From assembly GCA_021296345.1 (NCBI GenBank), contig JAGWAN010000008.1:1-50914 (forward strand): 50,914 nt of DNA. Direction: 5' to 3'. Shown in pieces: positions 6,934-16,104 of this stretch (within the stretch, counting starts at the first letter, position 1; every line of letters begins with the position of its first letter). The position numbers were made by a program, and so were the translations under genes. This DNA is from Acidimicrobiia bacterium. GTDB taxonomy: Bacteria > Actinomycetota > Acidimicrobiia > Spongiisociales > Spongiisociaceae. Below the pieces are notes generated by a model. That model was not told where the DNA came from, did no database searches, and was given only the letters and a program-made list of their open reading frames with translations.

Positions 6934-9582
6934 CTATCGAGCGCGGGCGGCCGCCATGCAGTCGGGTGTCTTGGCGCATCGCTTGGCCTTGACACCTGAC
7001 CCGCACGGACACGGGGCGTTGCGTCCCACCTTGGCCGACTTCGCCTGCTTGGGCCGCCGCGGTCCCGAACCCGTGGCGAGGTTGGTCCGGGGTCGGGCCC
7101 GGCGACGAGCCTCCGCCACCTCGACCCGGTAGAGGTAGCGGGCGGTGTCACGCTTCACCGTGTCCACCAAGTAGCTGAACATCTCGTAGCCCTCTCGGCG
7201 GTACTCGGTCAGGGGATCCCGCTGGCCCATCGCCCTCAGGCCGATCCCGGCCCGCAGGTAGTCCATCTCCGACAGGTGATCCCGCCACTTGTTGTCGATG
7301 ATCGACAGGGCGAGACCCTGCTCGATGCGGCGCATCACCTCGGGAGTCAGTTCGCTCTCCCGCTCCTCGAACCGGCGGACCGCGTCATCCGCAACCGCCT
7401 CCACCACATCGTCGACCGATCTGGCGGCCACCAGGTCGCCGGGTGATAGCTCGGACGAGTACAGAATCTGGAGTTCCCGGAGCAAGCCGTCCCAGTCCCA
7501 CTCCGACGGAGGAACATCCTCCGGCAGACCGGCCCGCACGGTGGCCTCGACCGACTCCTCCACCCATTCCACCACCAGGTCCCGGCTCTGCCGGGTGCGT
7601 AGGATGCCGTCCCGCCACTCGTAGATCACCTCACGCTGGCGGTTCATTACCTCGTCGTACTTGAGAACGTTCTTCCGGATCTCGAAGTTCTGCGACTCGA
7701 CCTGCGATTGGGCCCGCTCCACGGCCTTGCTGACCATCTTCGCCTCGATCGGGACCTCGTCGGGCATCCTGAGCCGCTCCATGATGGTGCTGACCCGCTC
7801 GCTGGCGAACCTCCTCATCAGTTCATCGCCGAGGGACAGGTAGAAGCGGGACTCCCCCGGATCGCCCTGGCGGCCCGACCGTCCCCGGAGCTGGTTGTCG
7901 ATCCGGCGGCTCTCGTGGCGCTCGGTCCCGAGCACGTAGAGACCCCCGGCCTCCAGCACCTGGCGGCGGGTTTCCTCCATCGCGGCGGTATGGGAATCGA
8001 GGAGTTGGTGGTACTCCTCCTCCCAGAAAGGACTGTCCGGCGGCAGATCCGGTCGCTTCCGCATGGCGGCTCGCGCCATGCCCTCCGGGTTGCCGCCCAA
8101 CTGAATATCCACGCCGCGCCCGGCCATGTTGGTGGCCACCGTGACAGCGCCGGGACGGCCGGCCTGGGCAATGATCTCGGCCTCCCGGGCGTGGTGCTTG
8201 GCGTTCAGCACCTCATGGGGGATTCCCCGCCTGGCCAGCAACCTCGCCACCCGTTCGGACTTCTCGATCGAAACCGTGCCCACCAGCACCGGCTGGCCTG
8301 CCTGGTGACGCTCCTCTATGTCCTGAGCCAGCGCTTGGTACTTCGCGTCCTCGGTCTTGTAGATCACATCGGGCTGGTCGACCCTCGCCACAGGAACATG
8401 GGTGGGGACCTCCATGACCTCCAACCCGTAGATCTGCGAGAACTCGGAGGCCTCGGTCATGGCAGTACCGGTCATTCCGGCCAGTTTGTCGTATAAGCGG
8501 AAGTAGTTCTGGAGGGTGATCGCCGCCAGGGTCTGGTTCTCCTCCTTGATCCGTACCCCCTCCTTGGCCTCGATGGCCTGGTGGAGACCTTCCGAATAGC
8601 GGCGGCCTTCCAGAACCCGTCCGGTGAACTCGTCGACGATCATCACCTGGCCCTGCGAGACCAGGTACTCGACATCGCGGTGGTAGAGCGCCTTGGCCCG
8701 CAGCGCCTGCTCGAGATGGTGAACGAAGTCGACCGCGGCATGGTCGTACATGTTCTCCACGCCCAGCATGCGCTCGACCTGGGCTACACCTTCCTCGGTG
8801 GTCAGCACCTGCCGCTTGCCGTAGTCGACCTCGTAGTGTGCCCCCTCCCGGAGACTCCGCACCAGCCTTGCGAACTCCCGGTACCAGCGGGCGTTGTCGC
8901 CGACCTTGCCTGAGATGATGAGGGGGGTTCGCGCCTCGTCCACCAGGATCGAATCCACCTCGTCGACGATGCCAAAGGGATGGCCGCGCTGTACCCGTAG
9001 CTGCATGGACATGGCCATGTTGTCGCGCAGGTAGTCGAACCCGAACTCGTTGTTGGTGCCGTACGTGACGTCAGCCTCGTAGGCAGGCTTGCGCGAGGCA
9101 GGATCGTCGCCCGCCTGGATGAGACCCACGGAGAAGCCCAGCATCCGGTAGATGCCCCCCATCCATTCAGCATCGCGGGCGGCCAGGTAGTCATTGACGG
9201 TCACGACATGCACGCCTGCTCCGCTGAGGGCGTTGAGGTAGACCGGCATGGTGGAAACGAGCGTCTTGCCCTCTCCGGTCCGCATCTCGGCGATCATGCC
9301 CCGGTGGAGAGCGCCGGCGCCGATCACCTGGACGTCGTAGTGCCGCTGGCCGAGTGTCCGCTTGGCGGCCTCCCTGACCGTGGCGAAGGCCTCCACCTCC
9401 AGATCGTCCAGGGGTTCTCCGGCTTCGAGACGCGTCCGGAACTCGACGGTCTTCCGGGCTAGGGCGGAGTCGTCGAGCTGCTCCATCCGGGGCTCCAACT
9501 GGTTGACCCGCGCCGCCAGGGCTTCGAGGCTCTTCAGATTCTTGGACTCACCGGCACGCAGCACCTTGGCGAGTAGCGACAT
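6934..9582 (-). CDS. secA: Preprotein translocase ATPase SecA
   Basis: SecA drives secretory proteins through SecYEG using ATP. The 882-residue product has the full domain order: Walker A around RTGEGKT (101-107), DEVDSILVDEARTPLIISG near 210, preprotein cross-linking domain, second nucleotide-binding fold (VLVGTVSIEKSE, NMAGRGVDIQLGG, RGRSGRQGDPGES), helical wing and scaffold. A C-terminal zinc-binding SEC-C motif (VGRNAPCPCGSG...KRC) follows. The start MSLLAKVLRAGE is typical. A repeat-bearing 190-bp spacer separates it from hpf upstream, so it may have its own promoter. Confidence 0.96.
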   Translation of the reverse strand: MSLLAKVLRAGESKNLKSLEALAARVNQLEPRMEQLDDSALARKTVEFRTRLEAGEPLDDLEVEAFATVREAAKRTLGQRHYDVQVIGAGALHRGMIAEMRTGEGKTLVSTMPVYLNALSGAGVHVVTVNDYLAARDAEWMGGIYRMLGFSVGLIQAGDDPASRKPAYEADVTYGTNNEFGFDYLRDNMAMSMQLRVQRGHPFGIVDEVDSILVDEARTPLIISGKVGDNARWYREFARLVRSLREGAHYEVDYGKRQVLTTEEGVAQVERMLGVENMYDHAAVDFVHHLEQALRAKALYHRDVEYLVSQGQVMIVDEFTGRVLEGRRYSEGLHQAIEAKEGVRIKEENQTLAAITLQNYFRLYDKLAGMTGTAMTEASEFSQIYGLEVMEVPTHVPVARVDQPDVIYKTEDAKYQALAQDIEERHQAGQPVLVGTVSIEKSERVARLLARRGIPHEVLNAKHHAREAEIIAQAGRPGAVTVATNMAGRGVDIQLGGNPEGMARAAMRKRPDLPPDSPFWEEEYHQLLDSHTAAMEETRRQVLEAGGLYVLGTERHESRRIDNQLRGRSGRQGDPGESRFYLSLGDELMRRFASERVSTIMERLRMPDEVPIEAKMVSKAVERAQSQVESQNFEIRKNVLKYDEVMNRQREVIYEWRDGILRTRQSRDLVVEWVEESVEATVRAGLPEDVPPSEWDWDGLLRELQILYSSELSPGDLVAARSVDDVVEAVADDAVRRFEERESELTPEVMRRIEQGLALSIIDNKWRDHLSEMDYLRAGIGLRAMGQRDPLTEYRREGYEMFSYLVDTVKRDTARYLYRVEVAEARRRARPRTNLATGSGPRRPKQAKSAKVGRNAPCPCGSGVKAKRCAKTPDCMAAARAR

Positions 9583-9670
9583 GATTCACCGTTTCTCGTC
9601 TATCGGGCGGAGGACACGTCAGCACGACCCGCCGGCGTCATGCTATTCGCCCCTGGGGCGTCTGTGAACC

Positions 9671-9775
9671 CCTTCCAGTGGCCAATGGCCTGTGGCCAGT
9701 TGGGGCTGGGATTGTCTCGGGTCGAGCGAACCCGTCTGATGGTCGGGTTTCCCTGGTGGCCACTGGCCACTGCCG
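9671..9775. repeat. Intergenic TGGCCACTGG-type short repeats
   Basis: The spacer between hpf and secA holds multiple copies of related blocks: CAGTGGCCAATGGCC, TGTGGCCAGTTGG and GTGGCCACTGGCCACTG. Several are self-complementary and could form hairpins. Similar blocks occur at 21892-22020, 43278-43295 and 50315-50330, all near gene ends. Confidence 0.6.
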
Positions 9776-10324
9776 TCAGGCGGGCTCGATCAGCTCCAGG
9801 TGCCCACCGGCTGACCGGTGGAGGACGTTGAGGTCCCCCGTTTCGACGTTGGAGAAGAGAACCACGGGATCTCCCTTCTCCTCCATGACGATGGCCGCCT
9901 CCTCGGGAGTCATCGGCTTGCCGAGCGGCCGCCGTACGCGAGAGATAGAGGTATACCGGTCATCGGGTCCATCGGAACGCCGCCGAGGATTGCCGGCGCG
10001 AGCTTCGGGCTTCCGATGGCGGCGGCGATCGCTGAGTCTCTGCGAGAGCCGGCGCAGCCGGCGTTCGAAGTGTTCCGATGCGGCGTCGACGGAACGGCTT
10101 ACGGTGTCACCCTCGCCCGACGCCCTGATCAGATGGCCGGCCGCTCGAGCGGACAGCTCGGCTCGGAAACCGTGATCGCTGCCGTGTCTGCTGACCCTGG
10201 TGACGTTCACATCAACGTCACCCAGGCGGTCGAAGAACTTGGCCGTCCGGTTGACGCGCCCCATTGCATGGGCGCGGGTCTCATCGGTAAACCGGATTCC
10301 CCGCCCGCGTATCCGGACCTCCAT
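9776..10324 (-). CDS. hpf: Ribosome hibernation promoting factor, long form
   Basis: Long HPF binds the 30S subunit and joins ribosomes into inactive 100S dimers during stress. The 182-residue product has an N-terminal S30AE domain (MEVRIRGRGIRFTDETR onward, about 1-100), a basic linker rich in Arg (about 100-125), and a C-terminal dimerisation domain from about 125 containing SRVRRPLGKPMTPEEAAIVM and ending GGHLELIEPA. The gene follows comF by 23 bp, the common comF-hpf-secA order of Gram-positive bacteria. Confidence 0.93.
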   Translation of the reverse strand: MEVRIRGRGIRFTDETRAHAMGRVNRTAKFFDRLGDVDVNVTRVSRHGSDHGFRAELSARAAGHLIRASGEGDTVSRSVDAASEHFERRLRRLSQRLSDRRRHRKPEARAGNPRRRSDGPDDRYTSISRVRRPLGKPMTPEEAAIVMEEKGDPVVLFSNVETGDLNVLHRSAGGHLELIEPA

Positions 10325-10347
10325 GAGCCGATGTTAGCTCTGACTCT

Positions 10348-11007
10348 TCAAGCTCTACGCCTACCGCCTCCACCCCACCGGGATCGGGTGAGAGTGATAG
10401 CCGAAGTGACGGCGCCGCGGCAGGCGCCGGCCGCCGAGCTCAGGGTGGCGCCGGTGGTCAGCACATCGTCCACCAGCACCGCTCCCCCGGGCGGGCACGA
10501 CACCGACCGGAAACGCAGGCCGCCACGGCGCCTGGAGCGGATCTGGCTCCGGTGGAGCAAGGGCGCCCGCAGCACGTCCGCTACAGGCAGGCCGGCAACC
10601 CGGGCAAGCGCCATGGCCAGCGCTCTGCCGGGGTCGGTACCGAACCTGGCCCGGCGGGGCAATGACCTGGGTACAGGCACCAGGGCGGCCGCATCGGTCG
10701 GGATGAGATCGACCATAAGGGGCGCCAATCCCGGGGCGACCCGGTCGGCGCCCTGGTACTTCATGGCGTGGACAGCGTTGCGGATCGGACCGTCGTGAAC
10801 CAGCAGGGAGCGCACCAGCACGCCCGACGGGAGCCTTACCTCGCCGCCGGGTTGCAAGGACGCCTCGCAGGCGGGACACACCGCCGACTGCTCCGTCCGG
10901 TCCCGCCGGGGAGTTCTTACCGATGGGTTCCACCACCCGCACATCACGCACACCATGCCCTGTGTTGTAGGCGAACCCTGTGACAGCAAACCCTGGACGC
11001 CGGCCAT
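10348..11007 (-). CDS. comF: ComF family phosphoribosyltransferase-like protein
   Basis: The 219-residue product has an N-terminal zinc-finger-like pair of CxxC motifs (CVMC and CPAC, about residues 20-47) and a C-terminal phosphoribosyltransferase fold with the PRPP-binding loop VLVDDVLTTGATLSSA. These define ComF, named for a DNA-uptake role in competent bacteria but widely kept in non-competent ones. The start at 11007 lies 9 bp after the mutase stop. An internal Met (about residue 18, MVCVMCGWW) is an equally good start, since neither has a clear ribosome site. Confidence 0.85.
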   Translation of the reverse strand: MAGVQGLLSQGSPTTQGMVCVMCGWWNPSVRTPRRDRTEQSAVCPACEASLQPGGEVRLPSGVLVRSLLVHDGPIRNAVHAMKYQGADRVAPGLAPLMVDLIPTDAAALVPVPRSLPRRARFGTDPGRALAMALARVAGLPVADVLRAPLLHRSQIRSRRRGGLRFRSVSCPPGGAVLVDDVLTTGATLSSAAGACRGAVTSAITLTRSRWGGGGRRRA

Positions 11008-11016
11008 GCCGGGATG

Positions 11017-12381
11017 TCAGGGGGAGTCGATCATCCTCCGCACCCTTTCCACGAGTTCGCCCAACGACCCGGAGTCGGGTGCTTCGGCGTTGAGGCGGAG
11101 CAACGGTTCGGTGTTGGAGGGCCGGACGTTGAACCAGCTGTCTCCCAGGTCGACCGTCAGCCCGTCAAGATGGTCCAGGGAAGCGCCGGCGAAGGCCGAC
11201 GCCACCGCCCGGATCGCTGCCGCCGGGTCGTTGACCACGGTGTTGATCTCCCCCGACATGGCGTACGGCTCGTAGCCGCGCCTCAGCTCCGACAGCGGCA
11301 CACCGGCCTCGGTCAGGACGGTCAGCAACACCAGCAGGGCCAGGGTCGCGCTGTCCGCCCCGTAGTTATCGCCGAAGTAGTAGTGGCCCGAGTGCTCACC
11401 CCCGAAGGCCGCCTCCTCCTCCGCCATCACAGCCTTGATGAACGAGTGGCCCACCCGGGTACGAACCGGCACCCCTCCCGCGGACCGGATGGCTTCGGCC
11501 ACGCTCCTCGAGCAGATCAGATTGTGGACGATCCGGGCGCCCGGACGCCGGGCCAGGAACCAGCCCGCGATGATGGCGGTGGTCGTGCTCCCCGGGAGAG
11601 GGACTCCCTGCTCGTCCACGAACACCGCCCGGTCGGCGTCCCCGTCGAAGGCCACTCCCACGTCGGCCTTCTGTTCGCGCACGAGGCGGACCAGGTCGGC
11701 GAGGTTGTCGGGATCGAGGGGGTCGGCCGGATGGTTGGGAAAGGTACCGTCCGGCTCCAGGTAGAGGCCCATCAACGTGGACGAGGTCAACTGCTGGAAG
11801 AGCCGCCCGACGACGAGCCCGGCCATCCCGTTCCCGCCGTCGACCGCCACCCGCAGCGCCCCCACGCCGCCGGGATCGACGATTCCGAACACATGCTCCA
11901 GGTAGCCGGGCAAAGCGTCGTGCCGGCCAACCGCGCCCCTGGTCTCCCCCCTGGAGTACCCGGTCCACGACCCCGGCCCATCCCGGATCCCTTCCAAACC
12001 CCCCCCCGACCCGATCGGCGCCGCCCCCCGATGGCAGACCTAGAGACCGTTGTAACCGGCCGGGTTGTGGGAGGCCGTGACGACGGCGCCGGGAATACGG
12101 TGCAGGCCCGAGTGGTAGTAGACCACCTCGGTGGGAAGCAGGCCCAGGTCGGTAACATCGCACCCCTGCGAAAGTACCCCCTCCCGGAACGCTGCCGCCA
12201 ATGATTCCGAAGAGGGCCGGCAGTCACGTCCCAGGGCTACTGTCGAGGCGCCCGTGACCCGGGCGAAACCCACCCCGATACGTTGGGCGATCTCCTCGTC
12301 CAGGTCCCCCCTATCCACCCGACCCCGGACGTCGTAGGCCTTGAAGATTCGGTCGAAAGGGTCTGAGTCAGGGCTTCCCAC
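11017..12381 (-). pseudogene. Phosphomannomutase/phosphoglucomutase with in-frame TAG at active-site Lys
   Basis: The family interconverts hexose 1- and 6-phosphates for nucleotide-sugar synthesis. From a GTG at 12381 the frame reads VGSPDSDPFDRIFKAYDVRG and reaches the phosphoserine loop TASHNPAGYNGL, then stops at TAG (12042-12040). The same frame continues without a shift as VCHRGAAPIGSG and runs to 11017 with the metal loop (FDGDADRAVFVDEQG), sugar loop (GGEHSGHYYF) and phosphate loop (RPSNTEP). In relatives the stop position is Lys (NGxK), which works in phosphoryl transfer. AAG to TAG is a single change. The whole reading frame (about 454 residues) is otherwise intact, so this is a recent nonsense mutation, a sequence error, or readthrough. 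Confidence 0.85.
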
Positions 12382-12490
12382 GAGATATCCATGGTTATGA
12401 CGGCGCACCGGCTCCGTCCCCGGCCGGCATGGAGCGCGGCATTTGCGGCGGTCGCTGCGTCCGATCCTACACTCGCCCCCGGTAACAACT

Positions 12491-13189
12491 ATGACCCCAC
12501 CGCAGATCACCATCATCATCCCGGTCCACAACGAGGCCGGCTTCATGGGACCGGCCCTGGCCCGGATCCGGCGCCAGGTGGAGCCGGTGACGCCCCGGCA
12601 CCGGATCATCCTCGTGGAGAACGGATCGACCGACCGCACCCATGCCGAGGCCCTGTCCGAAGCCGCCTCCGATCCCCGCCTGGACGTGATGCAGGTCGAC
12701 GGCGCGGACTACGGGCTTGCCATCCGCACCGGGATGGAGGCGGCCGGGAACGAGGGATGGCTGGTGGTGTTCGACATCGACTACCACTCCGGGGAGTTCC
12801 TGCAAAGGGTTGCGGAGCTCGACGGATCGGCCGATGTGGTGATCGCCTCGAAGCGGGCGCCCGGTTCCCGGGACCGGCGACCGTGGATACGCCGCCTGGC
12901 CACCCGGGTATTCAACCTGGCGCTTCGCGCCATGGCCGGATCCGGGCTGAGCGACACCCACGGCATCAAGGCGCTCCGGGCTCCGGTGGTCCAGGCACTC
13001 CTCCCGGTCGTACGCCTGACCGAGGATCTGTTCGACACCGAACTGGTCCTGCGGGCCGAGCGGGCCGGGTACCGCATCATCGAGGTCCCCATCACCGTTG
13101 AGGAACTGCGGGAAGCCCGGTCCTCGCTGCTCCGCCGGGTTCCGCGAACCCTCCGGGGACTGCTCGCTCTCCGCCGAAGCCTGCGGTAG
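12491..13189 (+). CDS. Family 2 glycosyltransferase, dolichyl-phosphate-mannose-synthase-like
   Basis: The 232-residue product is a single GT-A domain without membrane segments. It begins MTPPQITIIIPVHNEAGFMG, has the nucleotide-binding ENGSTDRT motif, and a DxD-type metal motif in VVFDIDYH. Its length and SDTHGIKALRAP segment resemble polyprenyl-phosphate-sugar synthases that use a nucleotide sugar. A longer in-frame start exists at 12443, but the ATG at 12491 sits directly before the conserved strand. It is divergent from the mutase gene, and the two may share a promoter region. Confidence 0.82.
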   Translation: MTPPQITIIIPVHNEAGFMGPALARIRRQVEPVTPRHRIILVENGSTDRTHAEALSEAASDPRLDVMQVDGADYGLAIRTGMEAAGNEGWLVVFDIDYHSGEFLQRVAELDGSADVVIASKRAPGSRDRRPWIRRLATRVFNLALRAMAGSGLSDTHGIKALRAPVVQALLPVVRLTEDLFDTELVLRAERAGYRIIEVPITVEELREARSSLLRRVPRTLRGLLALRRSLR

Positions 13190-13192
13190 CGG

Positions 13193-15727
13193 CTAACCGT
13201 ATCCGAAACGGCCGGTGCCCCTCAGGGCGGGATCGCGGAGCCCTTCGGGAGGCGGAGCGGCCGGAGCCGATCGCCGGCGGGCGGCGGTGACCAGCCACAT
13301 GACCAGAACGATCCCACCGGCGATACTTAAGTAGGCCCCCACCCGCTCCACCCAGGTGTTCTCGAAGCGCAGCTCGACCTCGCTACCGGTCGGCACGACC
13401 ACCATGAAGGCCGGGGTCGCCCGCCACGGTCCCTCGGCGCCGTAAGCCGTCCAGTTGGGGAAGAAGGAGACCTTGACCAGGTGGGGAAGTCCCACTCCGG
13501 TAGTCGTGAACGCGATGCGGTGATCCTCAAGCACCACATCGGATACCTCCACGCTCGAGTCGGTGGTGATGGGAACGGTGGCGCCGTCCAGGTCGGGAGT
13601 GATCCGCTCCCAGTCTCGGGGACCGTCCGCCACGATCCATTGGTCGACGAGGTCGATGTCCTCGTACCAGTCGAGCGCCACGTCCACGAAATGCGGTTCG
13701 GTGTCCTCGGTGAAGGTAGTCACCAGCGAGGGAACGAGCCCCGAGCCGGGCTCCTCGAAGACCCAGGGCTGGTTGACAGCCACGTCCACCAGAGAGCTCT
13801 CGGGAAGGGAATAGATCCGGAACGGGGACGAATCTCCCACGAAGGTGAAATCCGGATGCCGGTCGGCCCTTTCCTTGGCCCTGTCGGTGTAGGCCACGTA
13901 GTAGGACACGTTGAAGAGGCGCATGTGGACGGCGCCCCGATCGATATTGCCGGTGTGGTAGGCCAGCCCCGGAATCGGGTTTGAGGGGGCGCTGGCAAGC
14001 TCGGACGCGTTCAGGAAATGGAAGGGGGTGGTGACCGAGGACTCGAAGTACAGGCCTTCCATCGAGGGGTGGGTACCCTCGGTCCAGTACGGGAACAGCA
14101 TCGGCGCCATGGGGGTGCCGTACTTGTTGAGCTCGTTGTTACCTTCCCACTGGACCCGGCCCGGCGGCAGGGCGCCTATTGCCGACATCATGCCTTCGTA
14201 CTCGGGCCAGGTCGTCTTACCCTCGTAACCGAGGTAGTTCCAGCGTGCCCAGGCGCCCACGTAGTTCTCCTCCGTGACCACGCCCACAAAGACGACTCCT
14301 GTGATAGCAACGGCCGCCAGGACAGGAAGGACCGTTCGGGTGGGGGGCCGCGCCCGGCGTTCCACCAGCCACAGCAGGATCATTCCCGCCGGCAGCAGCA
14401 GCAGGTCGGGACCCGAAACCCGCTCGACCAGCGGCGCCAGCCCCAACGTCCCGACCCAGCCGGCCATGCCCTCGAGGTCCCAGGCAGGATCCCCGATGTC
14501 AGCCCCGAACATCAGCACCAGGACGGCGCCCACGACGCCGATCTGGATCCACCAGATTGGAGTTCGCTCCGGGAGCCGGCGGCAGGCCGCCACCACCAGC
14601 AAGCCGACTGCGATGCCGGCGAAGAGGTGCAGACCGTAGAACCAGTGAGGCAGAGCACGGCCGTTCCACAGCTTGGCGCCCTGGCTGAGCAGGAAGAAAG
14701 CCGGAATCGGCACCAGCGTCAGGGCAGCCGGCCCCACGGCCCGTCCCGTCTTCCGCACTGCCATCACCATCCCGACCACGCCCAGGATGGCCACCGGCCA
14801 CAGCTCCACCGGAAACAGTTCGTCGAAGCCCGCCAGCGGCTGCCAGTTCATCTCGGTCGTGTACCGCAGCCGGATCACCAGCGGCAACGCCCAGAACGCA
14901 GCCAGCATGAAACCCACCGCCCAGGTTCCCGGAACAGCCCACCAGGGCAGCCCGGCCCCGGCACGCTCCCGGTGGTCGCCTTTGCGGAGACGTTCCCACC
15001 CGCGACCTACCGCCACCAACAGCGATGAGAGCAGTACGAACAGCGATGCGAACACCACGCCCATGGTCGGGATCACATGGCACAGAGCCGTCCCGGCCAG
15101 CGCGGCGGCCGCTCCCATGAAGTACCTACGGTTTTCGTGCACCGCCCTGAGCAGGCACCCCAGGTAGACGAGCGAGAACGCGAACGACCAGGAATACGAG
15201 AACTCTCCGGCCAGGCTGGAGGCGATGGTGCCACCGAAGATGTTGGGGGTGGGGGTCTCCATGAAGGCGTATACGCCTCCCGCCGCCGCGGCGACCGCAG
15301 CCACCGGGCGGGCGAACCCCATCGACCGGACAAGGAAGTACGTGGCCGGAGCGAGCGCCAGCAGCCCCACAACCGTCACCGTCTTGAACGCCACGCCGTA
15401 GGGGAGAGCCAGGTCGAGAGCCACGATCACCAGCGAGGGAAGCGGGAAATAGAAGTAGAAGATCGGGAACCCGGCGAACCAGTGGTTCGACCAACCCATG
15501 ATCCGGCCGGACGGGAGCAGCACATCCCGCAGGTAGGCGGGGCCGAGAACGTGAGCGCCCATGTCGCCGCCCGTCGGGGTGTTGGCGACCAGCAGCAGAT
15601 GGGGAGCCACGGCCAGAAGGGTCGCCACCGAGACCACGGCCACCACGATGGCCGAGGTCCGCGGCGACCATCCCCGGGATCGGACCTCCTCTCCTGCGGG
15701 CCCGGGCGTGTCGGCGACCCCGGTCAT
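13193..15727 (-). CDS. Large multi-pass membrane protein (PTPS-related/YfhO-like, GT-C type)
   Basis: The 844-residue protein has more than ten predicted hydrophobic segments in its N-terminal 500 residues. A large extracytoplasmic domain follows (about 510-800), then one last membrane segment (AYLSIAGGIVLVMWLVTA). An acidic first-loop motif, PTGGDMGAHV, and the SNHWFAGFPIFYFYFPLPS segment resemble the 6-pyruvoyl-tetrahydropterin-synthase-related membrane family and YfhO, thought to be GT-C-like glycosyl- or mannosyltransferases. It overlaps the thioredoxin-like gene by four bases and ends a four-gene coupled operon. A role in envelope glycan assembly is inferred. Confidence 0.6.
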   Translation of the reverse strand: MTGVADTPGPAGEEVRSRGWSPRTSAIVVAVVSVATLLAVAPHLLLVANTPTGGDMGAHVLGPAYLRDVLLPSGRIMGWSNHWFAGFPIFYFYFPLPSLVIVALDLALPYGVAFKTVTVVGLLALAPATYFLVRSMGFARPVAAVAAAAGGVYAFMETPTPNIFGGTIASSLAGEFSYSWSFAFSLVYLGCLLRAVHENRRYFMGAAAALAGTALCHVIPTMGVVFASLFVLLSSLLVAVGRGWERLRKGDHRERAGAGLPWWAVPGTWAVGFMLAAFWALPLVIRLRYTTEMNWQPLAGFDELFPVELWPVAILGVVGMVMAVRKTGRAVGPAALTLVPIPAFFLLSQGAKLWNGRALPHWFYGLHLFAGIAVGLLVVAACRRLPERTPIWWIQIGVVGAVLVLMFGADIGDPAWDLEGMAGWVGTLGLAPLVERVSGPDLLLLPAGMILLWLVERRARPPTRTVLPVLAAVAITGVVFVGVVTEENYVGAWARWNYLGYEGKTTWPEYEGMMSAIGALPPGRVQWEGNNELNKYGTPMAPMLFPYWTEGTHPSMEGLYFESSVTTPFHFLNASELASAPSNPIPGLAYHTGNIDRGAVHMRLFNVSYYVAYTDRAKERADRHPDFTFVGDSSPFRIYSLPESSLVDVAVNQPWVFEEPGSGLVPSLVTTFTEDTEPHFVDVALDWYEDIDLVDQWIVADGPRDWERITPDLDGATVPITTDSSVEVSDVVLEDHRIAFTTTGVGLPHLVKVSFFPNWTAYGAEGPWRATPAFMVVVPTGSEVELRFENTWVERVGAYLSIAGGIVLVMWLVTAARRRSAPAAPPPEGLRDPALRGTGRFGYG

Positions 15728-16104
15728 GCCCGCATCTTCCGGACTGCCCTCCGGAGAGCCAGGGGCCTCGGTACCTGGACGAACGAAGCCACTTGCCTAC
15801 CGTCGGCGCCCACCACCGCGCCCACCGGTATCTCGGCCACCCCGATCCGGGTCAGGAGGTCGGAGTGCTCCTCCCAACTCCGCTCGGTGAAGCCTGAGTC
15901 GCCCAGTACCTGCCGGTAGACGCGGCGGGCCTCATCACATGCGTCACACGCGGCAGCCGTGAACAGGTAGATACCGGGGCCATCGAGGTTCCCTTCCACG
16001 GAGAGGGGAGTCCGGGGCCGTTTCGGACGGAAAGCGGCCACCGCCGCCACCACTCCCGCCGCCAGCAGGACCACCAGCAGACGAACTACGAACCCCTCAG
16101 CCAC
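15724..16104 (-). CDS. Membrane-anchored thioredoxin-like protein
   Basis: The 126-residue product has an N-terminal membrane anchor (VVRLLVVLLAAGVVAAVAAF) and a small thioredoxin-fold domain. A CDAC active-site pair (YLFTAAACDACDEARRVY) and a cis-Pro-like segment (GVAEIPVGAVVG) are visible. It probably faces outward and acts in thiol-disulfide exchange. It overlaps the DUF5719-like gene by eight bases and the large membrane-protein gene by four, so it is co-expressed with the envelope operon. Confidence 0.7.
   Translation of the reverse strand: MAEGFVVRLLVVLLAAGVVAAVAAFRPKRPRTPLSVEGNLDGPGIYLFTAAACDACDEARRVYRQVLGDSGFTERSWEEHSDLLTRIGVAEIPVGAVVGADGRQVASFVQVPRPLALRRAVRKMRA

Noticed and set aside
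12040..12042. Claim that TAG encodes pyrrolysine
   Set aside because: No pyl genes or other in-frame TAG codons are visible in the window; a nonsense mutation or sequence error is simpler.
14018..15028. 336-codon plus-strand frame rich in His, Gln and Arg
   Set aside because: It is antisense to the large membrane protein gene, and its composition is typical of a shadow frame.
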